Assembly: GCF_009765735.1 (NCBI RefSeq)
Contig: NZ_LMUW01000049.1
Coordinates: forward strand, 36,095-100,094
Reading direction: 5' to 3'
Source: Xenophilus sp. L33
Lineage (GTDB): Bacteria > Pseudomonadota > Gammaproteobacteria > Burkholderiales > Burkholderiaceae_C
Length of the DNA stretch: 64,000 nt
This document shows positions 45,294 through 53,481 of this stretch, piece after piece. A model generated the notes under the pieces. It was not told where the DNA came from. It ran no database searches and saw nothing but the letters and a program-made list of their open reading frames with translations. Numbering within the stretch: position 1 is the stretch's first letter; each line of letters begins with the position of its first letter. Made by a program: the position numbers and the translations under genes.

Positions 45294-46352
45294 TCAGAGC
45301 TCGACCCACTGGCCGGTGCGGGCGCTGCGGCCGATGGCGTCCAGCGTCGCGGCGATGTCGATGCTGGCGGCCGCCGCGCGCTCCATGGCCGCGACGTCGC
45401 CCTCGGCGACCAGGCGCGCGAAGGCTTCCGCCGCGAAGCGGAAGCCGCTGCCGGTCGGGCTCGTCACCACCTCGAAGGGCCTGGGCGCCACGCCGCGCCG
45501 CACGCTCATGCGGCTGGGCAGGTGGCCGAAGGCGTTGCCCGCGGGCTGATCGCTGGTGTGGTTGAGGTACTCGGTGTAGACCGTGCCTTCGGTGCCGACC
45601 ACGGTCGCGTGGCGGTGCATGCCGCCATCCATCGCGCAGGAGAGCTGCGCACGGCGGCCGTCGCCGTAGTCGAGGGTCGCCATCGTGGCGAGGTCGACGC
45701 CGCCGTCGCCGTCGCCGTCGCTCAGGGTCGACCAGGCGCTCACCCGTTTCGGCGCGCCGCCCATCACCAACCGGATCAGGCTCAGCGGATAGCTGCCGGC
45801 GTCCAGCAGCGCACCGCCGCCCATGTCGGCCTGCAGCCGGATGTTGGCCTGCGCGGTATTGAGCATGAAGCCGAAGCTGGCCATGACCGAGCGCACCGTG
45901 CCGATCGCGCCGCCCTGCACCAGGTCGACCAGCGCGCCGGTCTGCGGCTGGAACCAGTAGGGATAGGCCTCGAGCAGCATCACCCGATGCTGCCGCGCGG
46001 CATCGAACATGCGCTCGGCCTCGGCCCGGTCGAGCGCCATCGGCTTCTCGCACAGGATGTGCTTGCCGGCCTCGGCCGCCTTGATCGCCCATTCGGCATG
46101 CAGGCTGTTGGGCAGCGGCAGGTAGATGGCGGTCACCGCTGGATCGGCCAGCAGCGCCTCGTAGCTGCCGTGGCTGGCGGCGACGCCGTTCTCGTCGGCG
46201 AAGCGGCGGGCCTTGTCGGCATCGCGGCTGGCGACCGCGACGACCGCGACCTCGCGGCTCGGTCGCACGTCGCGGATGAACTGGCGCGCGATGTTGGCGC
46301 AGCCGAGAACGCCGAAGGTCAAGGGGGAAGTGGAGGGGGTGTCCGTGTGCAT
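45294..46352 (-). CDS. Gfo/Idh/MocA-family oxidoreductase
   Basis: A 352-aa NAD(P)-dependent sugar/inositol dehydrogenase-like protein. N-terminal Rossmann motif LTFGVLGCANIARQFIRDV, then AVASRDADKARRFA, and the family motif AGKHILCEKPMALDRAEAE with the catalytic-region Lys. C-terminal domain: MGGGALLDAGSYPLSLIRLVMG. Substrate unknown. I start at ATG 46352; another ATG at 46379 lacks support. It is divergent from the mechanosensitive channel gene (50-bp gap). Confidence 0.88.
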   Translation of the reverse strand: MHTDTPSTSPLTFGVLGCANIARQFIRDVRPSREVAVVAVASRDADKARRFADENGVAASHGSYEALLADPAVTAIYLPLPNSLHAEWAIKAAEAGKHILCEKPMALDRAEAERMFDAARQHRVMLLEAYPYWFQPQTGALVDLVQGGAIGTVRSVMASFGFMLNTAQANIRLQADMGGGALLDAGSYPLSLIRLVMGGAPKRVSAWSTLSDGDGDGGVDLATMATLDYGDGRRAQLSCAMDGGMHRHATVVGTEGTVYTEYLNHTSDQPAGNAFGHLPSRMSVRRGVAPRPFEVVTSPTGSGFRFAAEAFARLVAEGDVAAMERAAAASIDIAATLDAIGRSARTGQWVEL

Positions 46353-46402
46353 CGGACGATCTTGCCACGACAGTCGCACGCAGTTTTGATAGCCTTCGGG
46401 CG

Positions 46403-48901
46403 ATGTTCACGGCCAGGCAGCACGCGGTTCGGGTCCCGATGCTGGGCGCGGCCGCGGCATTGCTGCTCGGCATCGCGGCGGCGCCGGCACGTGCCGCCGG
46501 GCCCCTTCCGGCGGCGCCGGCCACGGCCGCCGCATCGATCGCGGTGGCCGCGCCGAACCGCGTCGAAGCCATTCCGGCCGCCGAGATCACGGCCCGCGCC
46601 GATGCCGACGAGCAGTTCATCCGCGAGGTGACCCGGCGCGCCGACGCCGGCAACGAGCTGCAGGGCTTCGACGAAGCGCTGGCGCGCCAGGCCTCGGCGG
46701 TCGACGAACTGGCGGCCCAGTCCAGCGGCGACGACCTGGCGCTGCTGTCGGTGCGGCGGCTGGAGAGCCTGCGGCGGCACTGGCAGCTGTTCGGCCAGGA
46801 GATGGCCTCGCTGCGCACGCGGCTGGCCCGCAGCACCCGTGCCCGTTCCGAGGACGCGGCCTCGCTGGCCGACCGGCGCGCCGCCTGGCAGGCCACGCGG
46901 CAGGCCTCGGCCGACCTCGCGCCGGCGCTGCTGCAGCGGGTCGACGAACTGGTGACGCAGACCGAGCGGGCCGAAGCGCTGGTCTCGCCGCCGCTCGGCC
47001 GGATCCTCGCTCTCGGCCGCCGGGCGAACGCGCTCGACAACCGGATCCAGGCCGGCGAATCGGCGGTCGCCGCCGAAATCGCCGAGCAGGACCGCCGGCT
47101 GGCGGAGCTCGACTCGCCGCCGCTCTGGCAGGGCGATGCCGGCACCGAGAACAACGCACCGATGGCCGCCGGCCTGGACCGCAGCGCAGCCATCGAGACG
47201 GCCTTCGTGCGCGACTACAACCACGCCAACACCAACCTGATCCGGGTGTTGACCGTGGTCGGCGTGCTGCTGCTGCCGCTCCTGCTGTGGCTGCGGCGCC
47301 GGGCGGTCCGGCTGATCGCCGCCGACGACGACCGGGCGGCGTCGCTGCGCCCGCTCACCCGTCCCTGGTCGGCCTGGCTGGTGCTGCTGGCGCTGGGCTC
47401 GGTCTGGTTCGACCTGCACGGGCCGACGGTGCGCCAGCAGATCGTGGTGCTGCTGGCGTGGTGGCCGGTGATGCGGCTGCTGCCGCCCAAGGTGGTCGAA
47501 GGCGTCGGTCCGCTGGCCTGGCTGAGCGCCGCCTTCTACCTGCTGAACATCGGCGCCTCGCTGCTGGTCACCAACGAGTTCGTCTACCGCTGGCTGCTGC
47601 TGGCGATGGACCTCCTGATGTTCGCCACGCTGGTGTGGCTGCTCGCTCGCAAGCACAGCGGGAGCGCGCCGCTGCGCCTGGCCCGGCGGCGGGTGCGCAA
47701 CGTCCTGCTCGTGGTGGCGGCCGCGGTGGTGGCGGTCGCGGCGGTTTCCAACGTGGTCGGCAATGCGTCGCTGGCGACCATGCTGACCGGCGCGGTGCTC
47801 GACAGCACCTACCTGGCGCTGTCGATGCTGGCCGCGGCGACCGTGCTGGTGGCGCTGTTCCGGGTGCTGTGGGGGCCGCGCGCGGCCCGGCTGGAAACAC
47901 CGGCCGGCTCGCTGATCGAGGCCGGTGCCCGACTCGGCCGGCTGGTGATGGCGCTGGCCTGCCTGCTGATCATCCTGCGGACCTTCCGCATCTACCAGCC
48001 GCTGGCGGACCTGCTCTCGAGCGCGCTCGGCGCCACCTTCCAGGCCGGGCAGCTGTCGATCAGCCTGGGCAGCGTGGTGGCCTTCGTCTTCGCGGTGGTG
48101 CTGGCCTTCTGGCTGGCTCGCACGATCCGGCTGCTGCTGGCCGAGGAGATCCTGCCCAAGATGACGCTGCCCACCGGCGTAGGCAACAGCATCTCGACCC
48201 TCACCTACTTCACGATCCTGTTCGTCGGGCTGCTGGCGGCGCTGGCGGTGCTGGGCTTTCCGCTGGCGCAGCTGGCGATCATCTTCGGCGCGCTCGGCGT
48301 CGGCATCGGCTTCGGCCTGCAGGACATGGTGAAGAACTTCGTGGCCGGGCTGATCCTGATGTTCGAGCGGCCGATCCGGCCCGGCGACGTGGTGGACGTC
48401 GCCGGCATGTCGGGCACGGTGCGTGAGATCGGCATGCGGGTCACGCGCGTGGGCACCTTCGACGGCGCCGACGTGGTGGTGCCCAACGGCATGCTGCTGG
48501 CCGACAAGCTCGTGAACTGGACCTTGAGCGGCTCGCACCGCCGCGTCGAGCTGGAGATCGGCACCGGCCCCGACGATCCGCCGCGCCGCACGCTCGAACT
48601 GTTGGTGGCCATCGCGAGCAAGCAGGAAGGTGTCGCCGCCGTGCCCTCGCCGGTCGCGCTGATGACCGGCCTGGCCGGCGGCACGCTGCAGTTCGTGCTG
48701 CGCGCCTGGACCATCGAGGGCTTCGACTGGCCCGTGGTGCGCAGCAACCTCGCGGTGCGGCTGCGCGAAGGCCTGGCCGAAGCCGGCATCGCGCTGCCGC
48801 GGCCGCAGAGCGACCTGCACCTGAGCGGACTGTCGGATCAGGCGGCCGAACGATTGGGCGAGTGGCTGCCCGCCTCCACTCAGAGCGCGATGCGGCCGTA
48901 G
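46403..48901 (+). CDS. large MscS-family mechanosensitive channel with periplasmic domain
   Basis: An 832-aa protein. Signal peptide (LGAAAALLLGIAAAPARAAG), then a roughly 230-residue helical periplasmic domain rich in Ala/Arg/Glu (coiled-coil-like), about eleven hydrophobic segments, and the MscS core: the pore helix LAQLAIIFGALGVGIGFGLQDMVKNFVAGLILMFERPIRPGDVV and the beta domain MSGTVREIGMRVTRVGTFDGADVVVPNGMLLADKLVNW. It resembles MscK/MscM-type or DUF3772-containing channels that release solutes on osmotic downshock. The tail overlaps the convergent SDR gene by 22 bp. Confidence 0.9.
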   Translation: MFTARQHAVRVPMLGAAAALLLGIAAAPARAAGPLPAAPATAAASIAVAAPNRVEAIPAAEITARADADEQFIREVTRRADAGNELQGFDEALARQASAVDELAAQSSGDDLALLSVRRLESLRRHWQLFGQEMASLRTRLARSTRARSEDAASLADRRAAWQATRQASADLAPALLQRVDELVTQTERAEALVSPPLGRILALGRRANALDNRIQAGESAVAAEIAEQDRRLAELDSPPLWQGDAGTENNAPMAAGLDRSAAIETAFVRDYNHANTNLIRVLTVVGVLLLPLLLWLRRRAVRLIAADDDRAASLRPLTRPWSAWLVLLALGSVWFDLHGPTVRQQIVVLLAWWPVMRLLPPKVVEGVGPLAWLSAAFYLLNIGASLLVTNEFVYRWLLLAMDLLMFATLVWLLARKHSGSAPLRLARRRVRNVLLVVAAAVVAVAAVSNVVGNASLATMLTGAVLDSTYLALSMLAAATVLVALFRVLWGPRAARLETPAGSLIEAGARLGRLVMALACLLIILRTFRIYQPLADLLSSALGATFQAGQLSISLGSVVAFVFAVVLAFWLARTIRLLLAEEILPKMTLPTGVGNSISTLTYFTILFVGLLAALAVLGFPLAQLAIIFGALGVGIGFGLQDMVKNFVAGLILMFERPIRPGDVVDVAGMSGTVREIGMRVTRVGTFDGADVVVPNGMLLADKLVNWTLSGSHRRVELEIGTGPDDPPRRTLELLVAIASKQEGVAAVPSPVALMTGLAGGTLQFVLRAWTIEGFDWPVVRSNLAVRLREGLAEAGIALPRPQSDLHLSGLSDQAAERLGEWLPASTQSAMRP

Positions 48902-49668
48902 GGGTGCGTGCTGCTCACGCCGCCATCGACCGCATACCACTGGCCGGTGACGAAGGAGCTGTCCTCGCTGGCCAGGAAGGCTGCCATGGCGGCGATCTCT
49001 TCCGGGCGGCCGGCGCGCTTGAGCGGCGTCATGTGGCCGATGCGCGATTCGACGCCGCGCTCGCGCGCCTGCTCGAACACCTTGCGGGTCATCTGCGTCT
49101 CGACCAGGCCCGGCAGGATCGCGTTGACCCGCACGCCGGTGCCGCTGAAGGCATTCGCCGCGGTCTGCACCAGGCTGTTCACCGCCGCCTTGCTGGCGCT
49201 GTAGGAAATCGCACCGGCGTTGGCGCGCAGCGACGCCGCCGACGAGGTGAGGATGATCGAGCCGCTGCCCTGCGCCGTCATGTGGCGCCCGGCGTGCTTC
49301 ACCGCCAGGAAGCAGCTGATGGTGTTGATGCGCCAGACCTCGTTCCACTCGTCCACCGTCTGCTCCAGGAGCGGCGTGTTGGTGCCCGGCGTCGCGGCGT
49401 TGGCGAAGAAGACGTCGAGGCCGCCGAACTCGGCCACGCAGCGCGCGACCATGGCCGCCACGCTGGCCTCGTCGGTGGCGTCGGCGACCATCGGCGCCGC
49501 GCTGCCGCCGGCGGCGCGGATCAGCGCCACGGTCTCCTCGGTGTTGCCGGCGCTGCGGCCGACCACCAGCACCGAGGCGCCCTCCTCGGCGAAACGCTGC
49601 GCGCTGGCCCGGCCGATGCCGCTGCCGGCGCCGGTGATGACGGCGCGCTTGCCGGCGAGTCTGTTCAT
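48880..49668 (-). CDS. SDR-family oxidoreductase
   Basis: A 262-aa classical short-chain dehydrogenase: TGAGSGIGRASAQRF cofactor motif, NAAT at the NNAG position, catalytic Ser in LTSSAASLRA, YSASK (Tyr-x-x-x-Lys), and C-terminal VTGQWYAVDGG. Third in a leftward group with a second SDR and a CaiB/AMACR-like gene, 40 bp after the former. It probably oxidises or reduces a hydroxy/keto group of a CoA ester in the same pathway (inference). Confidence 0.9.
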   Translation of the reverse strand: MNRLAGKRAVITGAGSGIGRASAQRFAEEGASVLVVGRSAGNTEETVALIRAAGGSAAPMVADATDEASVAAMVARCVAEFGGLDVFFANAATPGTNTPLLEQTVDEWNEVWRINTISCFLAVKHAGRHMTAQGSGSIILTSSAASLRANAGAISYSASKAAVNSLVQTAANAFSGTGVRVNAILPGLVETQMTRKVFEQARERGVESRIGHMTPLKRAGRPEEIAAMAAFLASEDSSFVTGQWYAVDGGVSSTHPYGRIAL

Positions 49669-49708
49669 GCGTCTGTCTCCTCGAAATCGATGTCGAAAGC
49701 CGCGGCGC

Positions 49709-50494
49709 TCAGCGCGCGGCGATGGTCCAGCCGCCGTCGGCCACCAGCTGCGCGCCCTGCACGTAGCGGCTGTCCTCGCTGGCCAGGAAGGCGGCGACGG
49801 CCGCGATGTCTTCCGGATCGCCGAAGCGCCCGAGCGGCATGGCCGCGAGCCGGTTGGCGATGGTCGCCTCGTCGAACTTGCCGACCGAGGCCGGCGTGCC
49901 GACCATGCCCGGCACGATCGCGTTGACCCGGATGCCGTGCGGGCTCAGCTCGACCGCGGCCGCGCGCGTGAGGCCGAGCACGCCGGCCTTCATCGCGGCA
50001 TAGACCATCGAGTCGGTCATCGCCTGCAGTCCCGAGGTCGAACTGAGGTTGACGATCGCGCCGCCGCCGCGGCGCTTCATCTGCGGCACGGCCGCCTGCG
50101 TGGTCCAGAGCAGCGCCTTCAGGCCGACGTCGAGCATGCGGCCCGCGCTCTCCTCGTCGACCTCGGCGATCGGCTGGAAGCGGGCCCAGACCGCGTTGTT
50201 GACCACGACGCCGACCGGCGCGCCGAAGTCGCGCTCGACCGCCTCGAAGGCGGCCGCGACCGCGTCGCGCTTGCCGACGTCGGCACCGTAGCCGCGGGCT
50301 TCGTGGCCCTTTTCGACCAGCCCGGCGACCGCGGCCTGCAGCCGGGTCGCGCCGACGTCGAAGCAGGCCAGGCGGCCGCCCTCGGCGGCGAAGCGCTCGG
50401 CGATCGCCAGGCCGATGCCGCGCGCGGCACCGGTGACGACGCAGACGGTGCCTTCGAGGCGCCGGGCGATGGGGGTACGTGGCTTCCCGTTCAT
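49709..50494 (-). CDS. SDR-family oxidoreductase
   Basis: A 261-aa short-chain dehydrogenase: VCVVTGAARGIGLAIAERFAAEGG, then NNAVWARF (a variant of NNAG), catalytic Ser in NLSSTSGLQ, YAAMK active site and VQGAQLVADGGWTI near the end. The start at 50494 overlaps the CoA-transferase-like stop by four bases (ATGA), so the two are co-translated. It is a sister of the SDR downstream, with about the same length and order of motifs. Confidence 0.9.
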   Translation of the reverse strand: MNGKPRTPIARRLEGTVCVVTGAARGIGLAIAERFAAEGGRLACFDVGATRLQAAVAGLVEKGHEARGYGADVGKRDAVAAAFEAVERDFGAPVGVVVNNAVWARFQPIAEVDEESAGRMLDVGLKALLWTTQAAVPQMKRRGGGAIVNLSSTSGLQAMTDSMVYAAMKAGVLGLTRAAAVELSPHGIRVNAIVPGMVGTPASVGKFDEATIANRLAAMPLGRFGDPEDIAAVAAFLASEDSRYVQGAQLVADGGWTIAAR

Positions 50495-51657
50495 CGCACG
50501 AAAGCCTCGCCCTGGACCATCGCGCCGCTGGTGCGCAAGGCGTCGATCGCATCGGCGGCGACGCCCCATTCGGCCAGCACCTCGCTGCTCTGCTGGCCGG
50601 CGGCGGGCGCCGGCCGGCGCAGGCTCGACGGCGTGCGGTCGAAGCGCGGCGCCGGTGTCGGGTGCACCACGCCGTCGTAGCGGCTGAAGACGCCGCGGGC
50701 GCGCATGTGCGGATGCTCTGGCGCCTCGTCGAGGTCGAGCACCGGCGAGAAGCAGGCATCGCGCGACTGCATCTCGGCCACCCATTCGTCGCGGCTGCGG
50801 GTCTTGAAGACGGCGGCGAAGCGTTCGCGCATGGCGGGCCAGCTCGGCCGGTCGTTCTGCGGCGGCAGGCTGGCCGGGTCGAGGCCCATGCCGTCGAGCA
50901 GCGCCTGGTAGAAGCGCGCCTCGATCGCGCCGACCGCGATGTACTTGCCGTCGCGAGTCTCGTAGGTGTTGTAGAAGGGCGCGCCGCCGTCGACGATGTT
51001 CTGGCCGCGCTCGGCGGTCCACTCGCCCATCTGGCGGAAGGCCGAGAACGCCGACATGAGGTTGGCGAGGCCGTCGACCATGGCGGCGTCGACCACCTGC
51101 CCGCGGCCCGAGGCGCGCGCCTCGGTCAGCGCGGCCAGCACGCCGACCGCCAGGTACATCGCGCCGCCGCCGAGGTCGGCCGCCAGGTTGAGCGGCGGCA
51201 CCGGCGCGCGTCCGTTCTCGCCGATGCAATGCAGCGCGCCGCTGAGCGCCAGGTAGTTGATGTCGTGGCCCACCGCCTGCGCCATCGGGCCGTCCTGGCC
51301 CCAGCCGGTCATGCGGCCGTAGACCAGCTTCGGATTGACCTCCAGGCAGGCGACCGGCCCCAGGCCCAGCCGCTCGGCGACGCCGGGCCGGAAGCCCTCG
51401 ATCAGGATGTCCGCATGCGAGGCCAGCGCCAGCGCCGCATCGACCGCCGGCCGCGCCTTGAGGTCGAGCGCGACCGAGCGCTTGTTGCGGTTGTAGAAGT
51501 CGAAGTGCGGCGGCACAGGCGTGCCGAGGTCGATCGAGGTGGCGCGGTCGATGCGCACCACGTCGGCTCCCATGTCCGCCAGCAAGGCGCCACAGAAAGG
51601 GGCCGGGCCGATGGCCGGCAGCTCCAGAACACGAACACCCGCTAGCGGTCCCGACAT
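50491..51657 (-). CDS. CaiB/BaiF family protein, alpha-methylacyl-CoA racemase-like
   Basis: A 388-aa class III CoA-transferase-fold protein. MSGPLAGVRVLELPAIGPAPFCGALLADMGADVVRID is the N-terminal signature. The segment LVYGRMTGWGQDGPMAQAVGHDINYLALSGAL contains the GHDINY motif with the His of alpha-methylacyl-CoA racemases, so racemase activity is more likely than CoA transfer. AAAGGG upstream of ATG 51657 decides the start; the frame open to 51717 runs into the promoter/operator. It heads a leftward unit with two SDRs and is divergent from the MDR dehydrogenase. Confidence 0.85.
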   Translation of the reverse strand: MSGPLAGVRVLELPAIGPAPFCGALLADMGADVVRIDRATSIDLGTPVPPHFDFYNRNKRSVALDLKARPAVDAALALASHADILIEGFRPGVAERLGLGPVACLEVNPKLVYGRMTGWGQDGPMAQAVGHDINYLALSGALHCIGENGRAPVPPLNLAADLGGGAMYLAVGVLAALTEARASGRGQVVDAAMVDGLANLMSAFSAFRQMGEWTAERGQNIVDGGAPFYNTYETRDGKYIAVGAIEARFYQALLDGMGLDPASLPPQNDRPSWPAMRERFAAVFKTRSRDEWVAEMQSRDACFSPVLDLDEAPEHPHMRARGVFSRYDGVVHPTPAPRFDRTPSSLRRPAPAAGQQSSEVLAEWGVAADAIDALRTSGAMVQGEAFVR

Positions 51658-51706
51658 CGCGTCGCCCTTTCGTTGGCTCTTTGGGTTGTCTCTAATTAGT
51701 TCACTT

Positions 51707-51717
51707 GCGTACGACAT
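51707..51717. promoter_or_regulatory. GntR-type operator half of a pair (left)
   Basis: GCGTACGACAT is the exact reverse complement of the copy at 51766-51776. Read on the minus strand it contains TGTCGTACG, close to the FadR-type GntR pattern GT-N(2-3)-AC. It lies two bases downstream of the leftward -10 box. Confidence 0.5.
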
Positions 51718-51719
51718 GT

Positions 51720-51749
51720 ATTATCGGAAGCATTGCGCCGGCGGGTCAA
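51720..51749 (-). promoter_or_regulatory. sigma70-like promoter of the CaiB/AMACR-like operon
   Basis: On the minus strand TTGACC (51749-51744), an 18-base spacer and GATAAT (51725-51720) make a near-consensus promoter. The left operator copy follows immediately, so the transcription start would lie inside it. Confidence 0.6.
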
Positions 51750-51765
51750 TGTCGGTGTTTTCCAT

Positions 51766-51776
51766 ATGTCGTACGC
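51766..51776. promoter_or_regulatory. GntR-type operator half of a pair (right)
   Basis: ATGTCGTACGC mirrors the site at 51707-51717, 48 bp away. A TATGTA -10-like box for the rightward gene lies at 51785-51790. No GntR gene is present within 25 kb on either side, so the cognate regulator may be encoded elsewhere. Confidence 0.5.
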
Positions 51777-51835
51777 TGGCGCACTATGTATATGCTGACC
51801 TTATTTGACCCGATGACGCAACGAGAGGCGGTTCG

Positions 51836-52864
51836 ATGAAAGCAGCGGTCCTTGAAACACGCGGGCGCGAGGGCCTGGTGCTGCGCGACGTGCCGATGCC
51901 GGTGCGGCGGCCCGGCGAGGCGCTGGTGCGGGTGCATGCGGCCGGCCTGAACCGGGTCGACCTCTACATGCGCGACAGCGGCGTCGGTATCACCCATTCG
52001 CTGCCGCAGGTGATGGGCGTGGAGGCCGCCGGCGTGGTGGTCGAGGCCGAACCCGACAGCGGCCTCGTGGCCGGCCAGAAGGCGGTGGTCTTCTCCAACG
52101 CCTTCTGCGGCCAGTGCCGCTACTGCCTGGCCGGCGACCAGCCGCTGTGCCTGCGGGCCCACATCATGGGCGAGCACCGCGACGGCGGCTTCGCCGAATA
52201 TGTGTCGATGCCGGCGCGTTGCGTGCTGCCCCTGCCCGATTCCGTCGACCTGGCCGAGGCCGGTGCGCTGCTCGCCGCCTACCTCACCGCCTGGCGCATG
52301 CTCTTCGGCAAGCGTGCACTGCGGCCCGACGAGACGGTGCTGGTCGCCGGTGTCGGCGGCGGCGTCGCGGTGGCCTGCCTGCAGCTCGCGCGCTACACCG
52401 GCGCGCGGGTGCTGGTCACTTCGTCCAGCGACCAGAAGCTGGAACGCGCGGTGGCGCTGGGCGCCGACGGCGCGATCAACTACAAGCGCGAGAAGGTCGC
52501 CAAACGGGTGCTGGAAATGACCGACGGCGAAGGCGTCGACATGGTGATCGACAGCTCGGGCGCTGCCAGCTGGGACGATTCGCTGCGGTCGCTGCGGCGC
52601 GGCGGACGGCTGGTCACCTGCGGCGCGACCACCGGTTCGAATCCGCCGGCGGACCTGCAACGGGTCTTCATCCGGCAACTGGAAATCTACGGCTCGACCG
52701 GTGGCAACCTCGAAGAATGCCGTCAGCTGGTCAAGCTCTTCGGCAGTGGCGCGCTGCGACCGGTGATCGACCAGCGCTTCGCGCTCGACGAGGTGCATGC
52801 GGCCTTCGACCGTCTGGGGCGCGGCGAGCAGTTCGGCAAGCTCGTCATCACCATGGAACCCTGA
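51836..52864 (+). CDS. zinc-type alcohol dehydrogenase / MDR-family oxidoreductase
   Basis: A 342-aa medium-chain dehydrogenase. GroES-like N-terminal half with GVEAAGVVVE and the structural-zinc Cys set CGQCRYCLAGDQPLC. Rossmann half with VLVAGVGGGVAVACLQLARYTGARVLVTSSS and NYKRE. The catalytic-zinc Cys is not evident at the usual position (AAGLNRVDLYMR), as in quinone-oxidoreductase-like members. GAGAGG precedes the ATG. It is divergent from the CaiB/AMACR-like operon and followed after 17 bp by a phosphatase gene. Confidence 0.87.
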   Translation: MKAAVLETRGREGLVLRDVPMPVRRPGEALVRVHAAGLNRVDLYMRDSGVGITHSLPQVMGVEAAGVVVEAEPDSGLVAGQKAVVFSNAFCGQCRYCLAGDQPLCLRAHIMGEHRDGGFAEYVSMPARCVLPLPDSVDLAEAGALLAAYLTAWRMLFGKRALRPDETVLVAGVGGGVAVACLQLARYTGARVLVTSSSDQKLERAVALGADGAINYKREKVAKRVLEMTDGEGVDMVIDSSGAASWDDSLRSLRRGGRLVTCGATTGSNPPADLQRVFIRQLEIYGSTGGNLEECRQLVKLFGSGALRPVIDQRFALDEVHAAFDRLGRGEQFGKLVITMEP

Positions 52865-52881
52865 CGCTGCAGCATCGACTC

Positions 52882-53463
52882 ATGAAACAACTGATCCTCG
52901 TTCGCCACGGCGAGCCCGACGAAGGGCATGCGACGCAGCCCGGCAATCCTCCCCTGCACGCCCGAGGCCACGCCCAGGCCCGTCGGCTGGCCTTGCGCCG
53001 GCTGGCGTCGGAGCCGATCGACCGCATCGTCAGCAGTCCGCAGCAGCGCGCGCTCGACACCGCCGCACCGTTGGCGCGGCTGATGGGCATCGAGGTCGAG
53101 GTGATCGACGGCTTCGCCGAGTGCGACCTGAACACCGCCCGCTACCGCTCGCCCGCCACCATCCAGCGCGAGGAGCCGCACCGCTGGGAGGAATTCCTGG
53201 CCTCGCCGCCGCGCTTCCTCGGCACCGACCCGGACGTCTTCCGCCAGACGGTGCTGGACGCCTACGCGGCCCTCTTCGCCGACGGCCGCGGCTCGACCGT
53301 CGCGGTGTTCACGCACGGCATGCCGGTGAAGATCATGGTCACGCTCGCGCTCGGCATGGCGCGCACCGACCAGTTCTCGATCGACCATTGCTCGGTGACG
53401 CGGGTGGTCGGCAGTTCGCTGGAAGATGCACGGGTGCGGGCGCTGAACGAATCGACGCCCTGA
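52882..53463 (+). CDS. histidine phosphatase family protein
   Basis: A 193-aa phosphoglycerate-mutase-like phosphatase. The N-terminal LILVRHGEPDEG contains the catalytic RHG; SSPQQRALDTAAPLA holds the second Arg; the C-terminal VAVFTHGMPVKIMV carries the second His. It acts as a phosphomonoesterase; substrate unknown. Located 17 bp after the MDR dehydrogenase gene and probably co-transcribed. Confidence 0.87.
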   Translation: MKQLILVRHGEPDEGHATQPGNPPLHARGHAQARRLALRRLASEPIDRIVSSPQQRALDTAAPLARLMGIEVEVIDGFAECDLNTARYRSPATIQREEPHRWEEFLASPPRFLGTDPDVFRQTVLDAYAALFADGRGSTVAVFTHGMPVKIMVTLALGMARTDQFSIDHCSVTRVVGSSLEDARVRALNESTP

Positions 53464-53481
53464 GGGCACCGACGAAGCCCT

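Noticed and set aside
46319..49348. A 1009-codon open frame on the minus strand
   Set aside because: It is antisense to the mechanosensitive channel, Gln/His/Arg-rich and without motifs; a codon-bias artefact.
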